A stretch of DNA of 64,000 bases from CAIYXB01 sp038146805 (GCA_038146805.1 JAYQSH010000004.1:1-64000), one strand, 5' to 3'. Shown: positions 9,765 to 19,002, numbered from the stretch's first letter. Program-made: numbers and translations. The notes: generated by a model not told the origin, from the letters alone.

Positions 9765-10631
9765 TTAACTATTACTAGTTGCGGTGATTGCATCATCTGC
9801 ATCAGTACTTGTTGCAGTTGATGAGCTTGCCGCATTTGCATTAGTTGCATTATTAGTATTAGCTGTCGTAGCATTTGCACCAGTAGTAGCATTTGCACCA
9901 GTAGTAGCATTTGCACCAGTAGTAGCATCTGCACCAGTAGTAGCATCTGTTGTTACTTCATTTCCTGTATTTGTTGGATCACTACTTTCTGAGTTTTCTC
10001 TAGCTTTTAATAATTTATCTATTTCTTTTAAGTCTTTTGCAATAGGATTGTAGAATGTTGCAGACAATATTCCTTCTTTATTTTGTTCTTTTGTAAGTTT
10101 GTTTGCAGTATTTTCAAAATCTGTTAGGAGTTTATTGATATCTGAATTTTCAACATTGTCACCTTTTGTAAGTGAATCTTTGATACTTGCCGCTTTAGAG
10201 AGTAAAGTCTCAATTTCAGTTTGAGTTTCAGCATTAATACCAGCTTGGTCGAGCGCTTTGGTGGATGCTGCTTGTGCTTCTGCTTGTGCAGCTGCAACTT
10301 CTTGTTGAGCTATATTAAGTTGACCTTGAATGTTATTTTTTGACTTTTCTAATTTTGCTATTTCTTCTTTGTCCACTACTGTTTTTGTACCACCATCTTT
10401 ACCACCTGCCGAGACTTCTTGAGTTGGAGGGTTTGCAATTTTATTATCTATGTCGGCTATTTGAGTTTGATTTTTTAGTACTTTGGCTTCCGCTACACTG
10501 ATTCTATTTTGTGCTTGATTGACTCTATCCTCCGCTATATCTTGACTAAAGGTACCTGCTGTTTTTTCTGCAGCTTTTGCATCTGCTTTAGATATTGCTG
10601 CTGATATTGATCCTTGTAAATCCGTACTCAT
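9765..10631 (-). CDS. Coiled-coil hairpin protein with Thr/Ala/Asn repeat tail (unknown operon, gene 4)
   Basis: I do not recognise this 288-aa protein. Residues about 30-130 form two long Ala/Gln/Lys-rich helices joined by a loop at about 68-88 (PPT, then GGKDGGTKTVVD). The same helix-loop-helix occurs in the 484-aa protein of this operon. A further segment (about 140-175) resembles that protein's internal repeat, with the pattern SLTKGD then INKLL. The C-terminal 75 residues are Thr/Ala/Asn-rich and include four tandem copies of ATTGA(N/D), encoded by an 18-bp DNA repeat at about 9878-9950. There is no signal peptide or membrane segment. An AAAGGA ribosome-binding site precedes the ATG. It is the last gene of the operon, 52 bases after its neighbour. 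Confidence 0.75.
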   Translation of the reverse strand: MSTDLQGSISAAISKADAKAAEKTAGTFSQDIAEDRVNQAQNRISVAEAKVLKNQTQIADIDNKIANPPTQEVSAGGKDGGTKTVVDKEEIAKLEKSKNNIQGQLNIAQQEVAAAQAEAQAASTKALDQAGINAETQTEIETLLSKAASIKDSLTKGDNVENSDINKLLTDFENTANKLTKEQNKEGILSATFYNPIAKDLKEIDKLLKARENSESSDPTNTGNEVTTDATTGADATTGANATTGANATTGANATTANTNNATNANAASSSTATSTDADDAITATSNS

Positions 10632-10683
10632 TCTTTTGTCCTTTCTATCATAAATAAATTAGGGTTACGTTAATTTTTTCAAC

Positions 10684-12240
10684 TTAAGCATTTCCATTAT
10701 TTGTTTTATCACTTTGCTGTGAATCAAGAATGCTTGTTTCTCTTGATTGTGCCACAGCGGCACACAAACCTTGGAACTGCTGGAAAGCGTCACTATTTCT
10801 TCCACTAATGTTACCGAACCCTAGATCGCCAACACCTTGAAGAGGGTCTCCTAACTCAAAATTGTTTTGTCCAGCAAGTAAATTAAAGCTATTACTGCCA
10901 ACTCCAAGTCCAAGTTCTTCTAGAGCCGCTTGACTTCTTTCTATTGATCCTTGATAAGCTTCTATTGATCCTAATTGGTCGTTGCTACGAATTACTGCAC
11001 CACCATTATCTAAAGTACCACCAGTTATTTCTGCAAAAGGTACTTTAATACCAATTGGAATATCGTTTACCCAATCCCATTTTTGTAAAAAGATATTACC
11101 ATCTTCATGTATAACTTTTACGGGTCCTTCAACTTGTCCTGATTCAATTGCTTCAAAATTACTTTTTTTAACTAGGTCAGAAAATTCTTGCATATGTGCA
11201 ATATTATCAGTGTCATAAGGAGTGAAAGTTTCTTCACCTGAATCATTAACATCTGTTGTACCTAATTGTTTTGAAAGTGTTTTTGCAAGATCAACAAATT
11301 GAAATTGTAGATCTAAATATGCTTTTAAATCTCCATCATCAACTTTTTTAGCACTACCATCAAGTAATAATGGTTCACCAAGAGCACCAGTCATAATGTT
11401 GTTATCATCGTCCATTGCTGGCTCAACTTGAAAATAATCTCCACTTTCTTCATCTTTGAAAAAGTAAAAAGTTCCTTCAACTTTTTCGCCATCGTTATTA
11501 AAAAATAATGGATTACCATCAATATCATCTAGATTAGTTTCTAGCATGCCACCATTAGCTAGGGTCTCAGCACCTTTTTCAAACATTTTGTCAAACCATT
11601 TGCTAAGCTCTTTTTCATCCATTTCCTCAGTGTTGATGCCGAGTTCTTCAAGTTGTGGTCTAATTGTGTCAATTAGTTCTTTTAAAGCTTCTTTTTTAAA
11701 TTCAAGGATTTTAGATCTGTTCATTTCCTTACGAATTACTTTGGCTTCTTGTTTACTTAAAACTTCATTTTCAGTTGCTTTATCGAGCATCTCTTGTGCG
11801 CGCATCATCTCACCTTGACCATTGGCAACATCTGTTGTTCCCATAACGACTTGTCCCATTCCTTGTCCAACAGAGGCAACACCTGCTGCTAATAATGTTG
11901 CACCAGCCGGTGAGGTAAAAGGATTCCCACTTAAAAATAATGCTGCTGCAATCATTCCAAATCCAGCACCCATAAGAGCTCCACCCATAGCTTTCTTAGC
12001 ATTTCCAGAGTTGACAAGTTGTTGTCCTCTCATCATTTTTTCTTCGCCACCTTGTTGTTGGTATTGAGATACTGATCTGAAAACTTTTTGCTTGCTACTT
12101 GAAGCCTCTGCCATAAATTTTGATTCCGCAGATTTTGCCTCAAGGATTGATAGATTACCCCTTTGATTTAAAGCAGATTCTAGTCTACTATCAGAACTAC
12201 TTACAGATTTTGCTACAGTTGCTTGAATGTCTAAGCTCAT
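10684..12240 (-). CDS. Large protein with a central hydrophobic hairpin (unknown operon, gene 3)
   Basis: An unrecognised 518-aa protein without a Sec signal. The N-terminal 60 residues are Ser/Ala/Gln-rich and probably helical. Two Gly/Ala-rich hydrophobic segments follow at about residues 83-103 and 111-134 (MGGALMGAGFGMIAAALFL and TLLAAGVASVGQGMGQVVMG), separated by a short NPFTSP turn. Next comes a charged helical region (about 145-215), then an acidic mixed domain to the end. The overall order (Ser-rich helical start, hydrophobic hairpin, coiled helix) resembles pore-forming translocator proteins of type III secretion, but no sequence motif proves this and I found no secretion apparatus in the window. 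It starts 2 bases after the preceding gene ends, so it is clearly operonic. Confidence 0.75.
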   Translation of the reverse strand: MSLDIQATVAKSVSSSDSRLESALNQRGNLSILEAKSAESKFMAEASSSKQKVFRSVSQYQQQGGEEKMMRGQQLVNSGNAKKAMGGALMGAGFGMIAAALFLSGNPFTSPAGATLLAAGVASVGQGMGQVVMGTTDVANGQGEMMRAQEMLDKATENEVLSKQEAKVIRKEMNRSKILEFKKEALKELIDTIRPQLEELGINTEEMDEKELSKWFDKMFEKGAETLANGGMLETNLDDIDGNPLFFNNDGEKVEGTFYFFKDEESGDYFQVEPAMDDDNNIMTGALGEPLLLDGSAKKVDDGDLKAYLDLQFQFVDLAKTLSKQLGTTDVNDSGEETFTPYDTDNIAHMQEFSDLVKKSNFEAIESGQVEGPVKVIHEDGNIFLQKWDWVNDIPIGIKVPFAEITGGTLDNGGAVIRSNDQLGSIEAYQGSIERSQAALEELGLGVGSNSFNLLAGQNNFELGDPLQGVGDLGFGNISGRNSDAFQQFQGLCAAVAQSRETSILDSQQSDKTNNGNA

Positions 12241-12242
12241 GA

Positions 12243-12959
12243 TTATTCCTTTTCTTGAAGATTTTCGATTGGCTGAAAAACACCATCAATTTCAACGTGT
12301 GTACCTGGTATATGTTCACTTTGTTCAATTTCAAAAAAACTTTTATCTACCAAGTTTTTTTCTAATAAAGCTTCGACCAAGCTTCTTGCATTTTTAAAAC
12401 TAGTTCCTTCCCAAAGAAATTTAAATGTTCTTTGATATTCTAAAAATACTTTTCTATATGCTCTAATATGCCAAATTAAAAATCTTGCCGCATCATCTGC
12501 TTCTAAGTGATATAGAGGAATGTGTTTTAAAACATAATCTCTTTTAAATAAATCTTTTGCTTTTCTTAGACTTCTAGTATCTCTCAAATCGATATCTATA
12601 GAGTTTGAAGCTTGAATTTGAATAGCTTTTATTTCTGATTCACTTAAATTGTCTTTGTCTTTTATATATTTATCGCTTGGGATACTATAGATATTCATGT
12701 TATTACCTTCTGCATCCATGCAGTTATATATAACCTTTCCATGGTCAACTTCAAGACAAATTTCCCAAAGACCAGTTATATTATCACTGGCTGCAGAAAT
12801 TAAAACTGTTCCACTATTTAGATAGGCACCGCGAATAAAATGTAATTCTTGAGCATATGCGCATTTTAAAACATCTAGAATACTTTGTTTGCCAGAATAA
12901 ATTTCTAGTAACTTTTCTTCATATATTTTATTTTTTATTTTCTCAATTACTCTTGTCAT
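12243..12959 (-). CDS. Unrecognised cytoplasmic protein (unknown operon, gene 2)
   Basis: A 238-aa protein that I cannot assign. It has no signal peptide or membrane segment. The first ~45 residues are helical and basic, residues ~45-100 look like a beta-rich stretch (VLISAASDNITGLWEICLEVDHGKVIYNC), and the rest is largely helical with many aromatic residues (HIRAYRKVFLEYQRTFKFLW). The start codon shares an ATGA with the stop of the upstream 484-aa gene, indicating translational coupling. The stop is 2 bases from the next start. Sitting between two putative secreted coiled-coil proteins, it could be a dedicated chaperone, but that is inference from position only. Confidence 0.75.
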   Translation of the reverse strand: MTRVIEKIKNKIYEEKLLEIYSGKQSILDVLKCAYAQELHFIRGAYLNSGTVLISAASDNITGLWEICLEVDHGKVIYNCMDAEGNNMNIYSIPSDKYIKDKDNLSESEIKAIQIQASNSIDIDLRDTRSLRKAKDLFKRDYVLKHIPLYHLEADDAARFLIWHIRAYRKVFLEYQRTFKFLWEGTSFKNARSLVEALLEKNLVDKSFFEIEQSEHIPGTHVEIDGVFQPIENLQEKE

Positions 12960-14410
12960 TTTATTTTCCTTCTACCCTCTTGTGTTTTCACCCCACTTGA
13001 ACTATTACTACTGCTTGAACTATTACTACTGCCTGAACTATTACCATTACTGTTACCGGTATTACTCTGACCGTCTGTACCATCTGTAAAGCCAAACTTA
13101 TTTATCATTAAATCTAAAATCTGATCACCATCGTTAATTAACTGTGTCATGTCTTCTGCTGTTGGAGTGTCACCATCATTTATTTTTTCTTTTATTGCCA
13201 AAGTTAAATCGTAGTATTGTTTGATTTGCTCAACTTCAGTAGTTGTAATGCCTTTTAGTAGTTCTGGTGAATTGCCTGCATCACCCATTACGCCTTCTAT
13301 TCTTGAATAGAATTCCATAAACTGTTCATTGTCTTCGTTGTTGTTTTTGATTGTATCTAAATGTGTTTTTATTGTATTAGGATAAATACTAATAGTATTC
13401 TCAAAGTCTCTTCCTTGATTTAATAAAACATCAGTAGTTTCATCTGATTTATTGATTAATAATTGTATATCTTCAGCAGTTATTGCTTCTTCACCAGCAT
13501 TGATTTTGCTCATTAATTCATTTACATAGGTAAGCGTTGATACCATAGAATTCTCATCACGTGCACTCATTCCACCAAAATATAGATCAGATTTATTTGT
13601 TAATCTGCTTTGGTTGCCTCTTAAAATTGCAATAGTTTCATCACGTTCTCCATTTGTTTCAAGGTGGGCTATGATTGCATCATAACCTTGATCAATATCA
13701 GTAAAGAATTTAGCGTAATTTGATCCTGGACCACCGATATCAACTGGTGGTGGTGTTGTTTGCTGTGTTAATTTTTGTAGAATTTCATCAAATCCTGCAC
13801 CAACATCCTTCCAAAAATCTTCTAGGGCAGCGTTAGCGTTATCTGGCAGTTCATCTTTTAGTCGTTTTGTTAAATCACTTGCTGATTTAAGTTTGCTTTG
13901 GTAATCGTCAGAAGTTAAATCAGTTTGCTCATCATTTGCTAAAGCTGTTAGTTCGTCAATTTGTGATTGCAAGCTACCCATGTCATTAGCTTGTTGTTCA
14001 GTTAATCCAGCTGAAACCAGTATGTTTCCTTTAAGTTCATCAGCTTCTGCTCTTGCTGCTTCTACTGCAGCTTGTGCTTGTTGTATTTGTAAATCTGCGG
14101 CTCTTACTTGAGCTTGTAATTTGTCTTTTTCTCTTTCATCAACAACTGTTTTTGATCCACCTTTTTTACCATCACTTGGTATTGTTTTTGTAGGTGGGGG
14201 ACTTAACTTATCTTCAGCTTTATCCTTTTGTTGTTCGTATCTTGTTACTGATGCTTCAGCTTGTGTAATTCTTGATTCAGCGTCTTTAATTTGAGATGCT
14301 TGTATTGCCTGATCAGTACGACTAGATGAAGCTTTATCGGCCTTGTCAGCTGCGATAGTTTTTAATCCTTTAAGGTCAGAGATTGCGTTTTTAACTGTTA
14401 TTGATGGCAT
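12956..14410 (-). CDS. Coiled-coil hairpin protein with internal repeats (unknown operon, gene 1)
   Basis: An unrecognised 484-aa protein, first gene of the operon. Residues about 35-130 form the same helix-loop-helix as the 288-aa protein, with a loop at about 71-91 (PPPT, then GKKGGSKTVVD). Later, two segments of about 100 residues look duplicated: compare INAGEEAITAEDIQLLINKS (about 310-330) with INDGDTPTAEDMTQLINDGD (about 415-435). The last 35 residues are Ser/Asn/Gly-rich with runs of serine, then a basic end. No Sec signal is seen. A GAGGAAA ribosome-binding site precedes the ATG. Soluble, extended and repeat-tailed, it looks like a surface or secreted structural protein, but function is unknown. 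Confidence 0.75.
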   Translation of the reverse strand: MPSITVKNAISDLKGLKTIAADKADKASSSRTDQAIQASQIKDAESRITQAEASVTRYEQQKDKAEDKLSPPPTKTIPSDGKKGGSKTVVDEREKDKLQAQVRAADLQIQQAQAAVEAARAEADELKGNILVSAGLTEQQANDMGSLQSQIDELTALANDEQTDLTSDDYQSKLKSASDLTKRLKDELPDNANAALEDFWKDVGAGFDEILQKLTQQTTPPPVDIGGPGSNYAKFFTDIDQGYDAIIAHLETNGERDETIAILRGNQSRLTNKSDLYFGGMSARDENSMVSTLTYVNELMSKINAGEEAITAEDIQLLINKSDETTDVLLNQGRDFENTISIYPNTIKTHLDTIKNNNEDNEQFMEFYSRIEGVMGDAGNSPELLKGITTTEVEQIKQYYDLTLAIKEKINDGDTPTAEDMTQLINDGDQILDLMINKFGFTDGTDGQSNTGNSNGNSSGSSNSSSSSNSSSGVKTQEGRRKIK

Positions 14411-14523
14411 TGCCGTTTTTCCTCATGCGTCTTAGTTACTATTTAGCGCAAAAGAGTTAAGCTTCGGTTAAGCAAAGTGAAATTTTCTATATATAAAGCA
14501 AACTGATTTTAGAAAAGCTATGA

Positions 14524-15888
14524 TTAATTGTCTAAAATCAGGCTTTTTGCCTTTGCTCTACCCCATGATTTTTCTAAATAAGGGAGGTCATTTACTAGTT
14601 CTTCAAGACTTTGTGTTATTTCAGAAAGAGAGTTTTCGTCAACTATTTTTATAGGTATATCTCTTTCTTTAGCAATGCTAATTATTTTTGCGCCACTTGT
14701 TGTATAACTTTTGAGCGAAAAAATAAAATCTGCTTCGTCTAAAGTATGTACCACCTTAAAATCTAAGTTATTGATACTTGAAAAAGCTCTTTTTAAAAGT
14801 GATTTACTAATCGCATAAGGATAAACTGCAATGCTGTTACCATCTTTAGAAAAACTAAAGTCTTGAATTTCTTCTAGTTCTTCTGTTTGTTCAAGAATTA
14901 CTACTTGGTCTGTTTCTTTATCACGTTTTCTGAGTTCAGGTGGTATTGCTTTACCAAGTAAAATGGAATCAACGCTATAAGCAACATTTTTGTGAACATT
15001 TACAGTGTATTTATCAATGATTTCTACGCAAATGTCAAATGTTGGATTTGAAGCTCTTTCTAAAATAGATTTATTGGTACCTCTTCTTTTGGCTTCTTCG
15101 TCACCGATAGTGACAGTTTCGATTCCACCAACTAAATCTTGCAAGAGAGGGTTTTCTATTACGTTTTCTATATTGTTTCCATGTGCAGTAGCAATTAAAG
15201 AAACTCCTCTTTCTGCAATAGTGCTTGCAGCATCTGCTTCTTGTTTGGTTCCAATTTCATCAATGATTATTACTTGTGGAGTATGATTTTCAACTGCTTC
15301 AATCATTACATCATGTTGTTCTTTATCAAAAGGTAATTGCATTCTTCGAGCTCTACCAATGGCGCTATGCGGAATGTCTCCATCTCCAGCAATTTCATTT
15401 GATGTATCTATAACTACAACTCTTTTTTCTCTTTGAGTAGATAAATAGTGTGCAACTTCACGGAGCATTGTGGTTTTTCCAACACCTGGTGGTCCCAAAA
15501 GTAAAACAGATTTATCTTGGTTTAGACAATCTTTGATAATTTCGATGGTTCCAAAAATAGATCTACCAACACGCATTGTCAAACCAATAATTTTGTTGTT
15601 TTTGTTTTTGATACAACTTATTCTGTGCAAAGTTCCTTCTAGACCGGCTCTATTATTTCTGTTGAACTCACCGATTTGTGCGCAGATATCTTCAAGCATT
15701 TTTACAGAAACGCTTTTATCTCCAAGTAAGATTGTTTTGCCTTTAGAAAATAGTGCTTGCGGTATACGACCTAAATCACAAACAACCTCTATGAGTTTGC
15801 TTAAGTCGTGTTGTTTTAATTCTTCCTGAAAATTTTGAGGTAGTAGTTTAACTACTTCTTCGACATCATCTTTTCTTATATCTACCAT
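14524..15888 (-). CDS. Ycf45-type AAA/RecA-like ATPase (SpoIIIAA-like)
   Basis: A 454-aa ATPase related to cyanobacterial/plastid Ycf45 and, more distantly, to SpoIIIAA and secretion ATPases. Walker A GPPGVGKTT is at about residues 133-141, with the Asp/Asn-rich IDTSNEIAGDGDIPH segment and arginine pair GRARRMQ after it. Walker B is VIIIDEIG at about 207-214 and a sensor-like SLIATAHGN follows. Cyanobacterial homologues carry a C-terminal R3H domain; I cannot confirm one in this shorter tail. The TTG at 15891 adds one residue, but the adjacent ATG at 15888 is the likelier start. It is upstream of the unknown operon on the same strand. A joint function is possible but unproven. Confidence 0.8.
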   Translation of the reverse strand: MVDIRKDDVEEVVKLLPQNFQEELKQHDLSKLIEVVCDLGRIPQALFSKGKTILLGDKSVSVKMLEDICAQIGEFNRNNRAGLEGTLHRISCIKNKNNKIIGLTMRVGRSIFGTIEIIKDCLNQDKSVLLLGPPGVGKTTMLREVAHYLSTQREKRVVVIDTSNEIAGDGDIPHSAIGRARRMQLPFDKEQHDVMIEAVENHTPQVIIIDEIGTKQEADAASTIAERGVSLIATAHGNNIENVIENPLLQDLVGGIETVTIGDEEAKRRGTNKSILERASNPTFDICVEIIDKYTVNVHKNVAYSVDSILLGKAIPPELRKRDKETDQVVILEQTEELEEIQDFSFSKDGNSIAVYPYAISKSLLKRAFSSINNLDFKVVHTLDEADFIFSLKSYTTSGAKIISIAKERDIPIKIVDENSLSEITQSLEELVNDLPYLEKSWGRAKAKSLILDN

Positions 15889-15959
15889 CAAGGATGCTTT
15901 TACCTCTTGTAAATATCATACCTCTTTTCTTAATATTTGCAACAATTTTACAAGTGTTT

Positions 15960-16937
15960 TTATGTAAAAATTTCTACTGCAATTTTTAGGGCTTCTTGCT
16001 TAGTTTGACTTTGATTGATTTTTTTTCTTGCATAAGAACCTATTGCGACTCCATTAATGTTAAGTTTTTGAGATTTAGCTTTTGCAAAAGTCTTGGAGTC
16101 AGTGCCTCCAGCAACTTGCACAAAAATATTTTTTACTTGTTGTGGATATTTGTTTTGAATGTAGTCTATTACAAGTTTTGCTTTGTCTAAGCTCACTTGA
16201 TCTTTATCTTTGATTTTTAGATCTTTGGCTCCAGACATGGCAAGTCCATCAACTTGAATTATAAATTGATAACTAGAGCTATGTTTATTCGAAACGTTTT
16301 TAATTATTTCATCAACACTTGATGCTAAAAAATCTGCATTGGCACTTTGACTGCCAATACAAAATGATTCTAGTAAAAAAGTTTTGGGAATCTGTTGGTA
16401 AATCTTTGCAAAATTTGCAAAATCTGCATTTAAGTGAATTTCAATAGCATTTGCACCAAGCTCAATAAGTTCTGTTAAAGATTTGCTATCAAAACTATTC
16501 CAGTTGCTAAAACTTAGTGCTTTGTCTTGGCATGCAGGTAAACAGTTTGCACAACCAAAACATAAATCCTGATTATACTGAAATTTTTTTTGTTCATCTA
16601 AAAAGAAAGCTAAAGAAGGACAGGTGACAATACAATCTTCACAGGATGTGCAGAGTTCTTTGTTGAGTTCAATTCTTCTAAAGTGTGGATCTTGTCCAAC
16701 ATTAATGCTAACCATTAAAAGAGGTTTTTTTAATTGGCTATTTTCTGCTAGAGCCGTATTAATGCCTTTTAGGGCAGAAATCACAGAATGTGGAAAAGCT
16801 GAAATATCTATGGCATCTGCTTGTGCATGGGTAAACAAATAAGAAAAGTTTTCTATGGCATTGAATTCTTTTAAAGCAGCTCCAATAATAAGTTTTTTAA
16901 ATTCTTGTTTTTTTAGTTTAGTGAAATGATTTTGCAA
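15960..16937 (-). CDS. LdpA-like (light-dependent period) iron-sulfur protein
   Basis: A 325-aa protein resembling cyanobacterial LdpA, an Fe-S redox protein that modulates the circadian clock. The N-terminal ~95 residues match the LdpA start in pattern (KLIIGAALKEFNAIENFSYLFTHAQADAIDISAFP, then LMVSINVGQDPHFRRIE). Two ferredoxin-like cysteine clusters follow: CTSCEDCIVTCP (about 115-126) and CFGCANCLPAC (about 145-155), each able to hold a 4Fe-4S cluster. The C-terminal half looks like a TIM-barrel-like region with QVAGGTDSKTFAKA. Its presence supports a cyanobacterial-sister lineage. In a genome without visible photosynthesis genes, a role in general redox sensing is more plausible than clock input, but that is inference. 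Confidence 0.78.
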   Translation of the reverse strand: MQNHFTKLKKQEFKKLIIGAALKEFNAIENFSYLFTHAQADAIDISAFPHSVISALKGINTALAENSQLKKPLLMVSINVGQDPHFRRIELNKELCTSCEDCIVTCPSLAFFLDEQKKFQYNQDLCFGCANCLPACQDKALSFSNWNSFDSKSLTELIELGANAIEIHLNADFANFAKIYQQIPKTFLLESFCIGSQSANADFLASSVDEIIKNVSNKHSSSYQFIIQVDGLAMSGAKDLKIKDKDQVSLDKAKLVIDYIQNKYPQQVKNIFVQVAGGTDSKTFAKAKSQKLNINGVAIGSYARKKINQSQTKQEALKIAVEIFT

Positions 16938-16982
16938 AATTTACTTAGTCTCTAAATGATAATTCCCGGCGGGCAAGGTGAG

Positions 16983-18131
16983 TTAATATTGATTTTTTTG
17001 TTCTTCAAAAAATTTTTTTCTTGGGTTGAAAATTTCTAAGCTCATTTCAGGTTTAGAAAAATTTTCTGAAATTGAATTCTTGCTCTTTAGTTTTAACAGA
17101 ATATTGTTAAGTCGATAAATATCGTTTTGTGAATTTCCCGGATTAACAAAAGCAAGTACAGAATTCCTTAAAACCTGTTCACAAGAAATTTTATTAAGCA
17201 TCAAAACTTCATCTAGCTCAGCACCACTCCAACCGGGTACTTTTAAAAGCACTCTTAGTGGGTCATCATTTTTGATTTTGAATTCATTGATGAATTTTGC
17301 TTTTTGTATTGTGTTTGCAATTATTTCTTCACCCATTGCACTGTATTGTTCAACAATTAAGCACAAACTTTCTAGCAATAAATAACTTGGGCTTGTTGTT
17401 TGTACTAGTTTTAACGCCGCTTCTAAAAATTGACTTGGGATTTTTGAAGCTAGACCAAGGTGTATGGCTCCTGTTTGTGTCAGTGAGCCAAGTGTTTTGT
17501 GCCATGACTGCACTACTAGATCAGCTCCATAAGCTAAAGCAGGTTTAGCTAGTTGCTCAGAAAAATGATAATGAGCGCCATGAGCTTCATCAACAATAAT
17601 TGGAATTTTTAACTTTGGTATTTGCGAATAAAAGCCTTCATAGCTAGGGTTTGTGATTAGCAAAGCTGAAAATTTATCTTCGATTTTTTCTGAAATATTT
17701 AATCGCGTATATATGCCAAGCTCGCTATGCCATTGTGGTTCAAACCACTGTACATCAAGTCCACTTAAAATTAAACCAAAGTAACTTGCTTTATGAATAT
17801 TGCGTGCTACTAAAACTGGTCGTGTGTCTTTTTTATTTTCTAAAAAAAGTTTTAATGCCAAGCAAGCCGCTTGCAGACCTTGTGAAGCTCCGTTGACTAA
17901 AAAAAAACTTTTTTGTGCTTGAAAAATTTCCGCTGTTTTTTTTTGGTAATAGTCCAATACGCCGCAAGGATTTTGTAGATCGTCTAATCCATCTACCTCA
18001 CTTAAGTCTCGATCATATAAATTACCACAGTGGGCAGGCGAATGAAATTGTGCAAAATTTTCTTTTAAGTAAGCGTCAATTTTTTTACTTAGTTGATTTT
18101 CTTTGTTAAATTTACTTTTTAATTTGTTCAA
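16983..18131 (-). CDS. Orn/Lys/Arg decarboxylase family PLP enzyme
   Basis: A fold-type I PLP enzyme of the ornithine/lysine/arginine decarboxylase group (382 aa). The N-terminus has the family block FHSPAHCGN with LSEVDGLDDLQNP. FLVNGASQGLQAA is the phosphate-binding region, and IPIIVDEAHGAHYHF (Asp181 and His184) contacts PLP. SWHKTLGSLTQTGAIH provides the Schiff-base lysine, Lys212. It lacks the large C-terminal domain of E. coli inducible enzymes and is shorter than most biosynthetic ones (about 450-490 aa), so the substrate cannot be told. The start is a TTG at 18131, 7 bases after a TAAAAT -10 sequence, suggesting leaderless translation. Confidence 0.82.
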   Translation of the reverse strand: MNKLKSKFNKENQLSKKIDAYLKENFAQFHSPAHCGNLYDRDLSEVDGLDDLQNPCGVLDYYQKKTAEIFQAQKSFFLVNGASQGLQAACLALKLFLENKKDTRPVLVARNIHKASYFGLILSGLDVQWFEPQWHSELGIYTRLNISEKIEDKFSALLITNPSYEGFYSQIPKLKIPIIVDEAHGAHYHFSEQLAKPALAYGADLVVQSWHKTLGSLTQTGAIHLGLASKIPSQFLEAALKLVQTTSPSYLLLESLCLIVEQYSAMGEEIIANTIQKAKFINEFKIKNDDPLRVLLKVPGWSGAELDEVLMLNKISCEQVLRNSVLAFVNPGNSQNDIYRLNNILLKLKSKNSISENFSKPEMSLEIFNPRKKFFEEQKNQY

Positions 18132-18220
18132 TAAAGATATTTTACAATAAAAATCTCGATCTTATTTTGACTAATTTTTTTTAGGTTTCAAGCTTTTCTT
18201 AGTGTGGTACATTCATATAT

Positions 18221-18937
18221 ATGGATATCAATATTAAAAAAATTAAGTCTTCAGTTAGCGCAGATATGCGTATCATTACAAACGATTATGGTTTGCCAAA
18301 TCCACTTGATTTAAGTGCAAAAGACGTACAAGCTTACGTGCCAAGCGTCATTGAAACAACACCTCGTGGTGAAAGATCTTTTGATTTATTTTCAAGATTG
18401 CTAAGAGAAAGAATTGTGTTTTTGACTTCTGAAGTAAATGATGTGGTTTCAAGTATTGTAGTTGGTCAATTATTGTTGCTTGATTCAGAAGATGCATCAA
18501 AAGATATTTATTTTTATATTAATAGCCCGGGCGGTTCTGTTACTGCTGGTTTGGCAATGTACGATACTATGCAACATGTAAGAAGTGATTGTGTCACAAT
18601 TTGTTTAGGTCAGTGCGCGTCAATGGGTGCGTTTTTACTGAGCTCTGGACAAAAAGGTAAGCGTATGGCTTTACCTCACTCAAGAATTTTGATTCACCAA
18701 CCTCTAGGTGGTGCTCAAGGTCAAGCTTCTGATATCGAAATTCAAGCTAAAGAAATTTTGAGAATGAAAAAGTTATTAAATGAAATCCTTGCGGCAAACA
18801 CAGGACAAGATGTTGCAACTATCGAAAAAGATACTGATAGAGACAATATTATGACTCCTCAAGAAGCAAAAGATTATGGTTTGATTGATCAAGTGGTAAT
18901 TAAAAGACCAACTGATTTTGATAGCAACGACAAATAA
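18221..18937 (+). CDS. clpP: ClpP, ATP-dependent protease proteolytic subunit
   Basis: The serine-peptidase subunit of the Clp protease, assembling as a 14-mer barrel fed by ClpX or ClpA/C. At 238 aa it has about 35 more N-terminal residues than E. coli ClpP; the core begins at VPSVIETTPRGERSFD. The triad is visible: Ser134 in CASMGAF, His159 in IHQPLGG and Asp208 in DTDRDN. clpX follows 65 bases downstream, the usual arrangement, so joint expression is likely even though clpX also has its own -10 sequence. An alternative later start (e.g. the ATG at residue 16) would remove part of the extension. Confidence 0.96.
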   Translation: MDINIKKIKSSVSADMRIITNDYGLPNPLDLSAKDVQAYVPSVIETTPRGERSFDLFSRLLRERIVFLTSEVNDVVSSIVVGQLLLLDSEDASKDIYFYINSPGGSVTAGLAMYDTMQHVRSDCVTICLGQCASMGAFLLSSGQKGKRMALPHSRILIHQPLGGAQGQASDIEIQAKEILRMKKLLNEILAANTGQDVATIEKDTDRDNIMTPQEAKDYGLIDQVVIKRPTDFDSNDK

Positions 18938-19002
18938 GCATTAGAATCCTTAACATAAGTTTATCCATGTTTCGATTGTAAAAGCCTATAATAGTTATTT
19001 AG

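Noticed and set aside
9878..9950. 18-bp tandem repeats
   Set aside because: They encode ATTGAN repeats in frame; a coding minisatellite and not a CRISPR or origin iteron array.
10684..12240. Firm annotation as a type III translocator
   Set aside because: Only hydrophobic-hairpin architecture supports it; no motif and no secretion apparatus is visible, so it is kept as a hypothesis.
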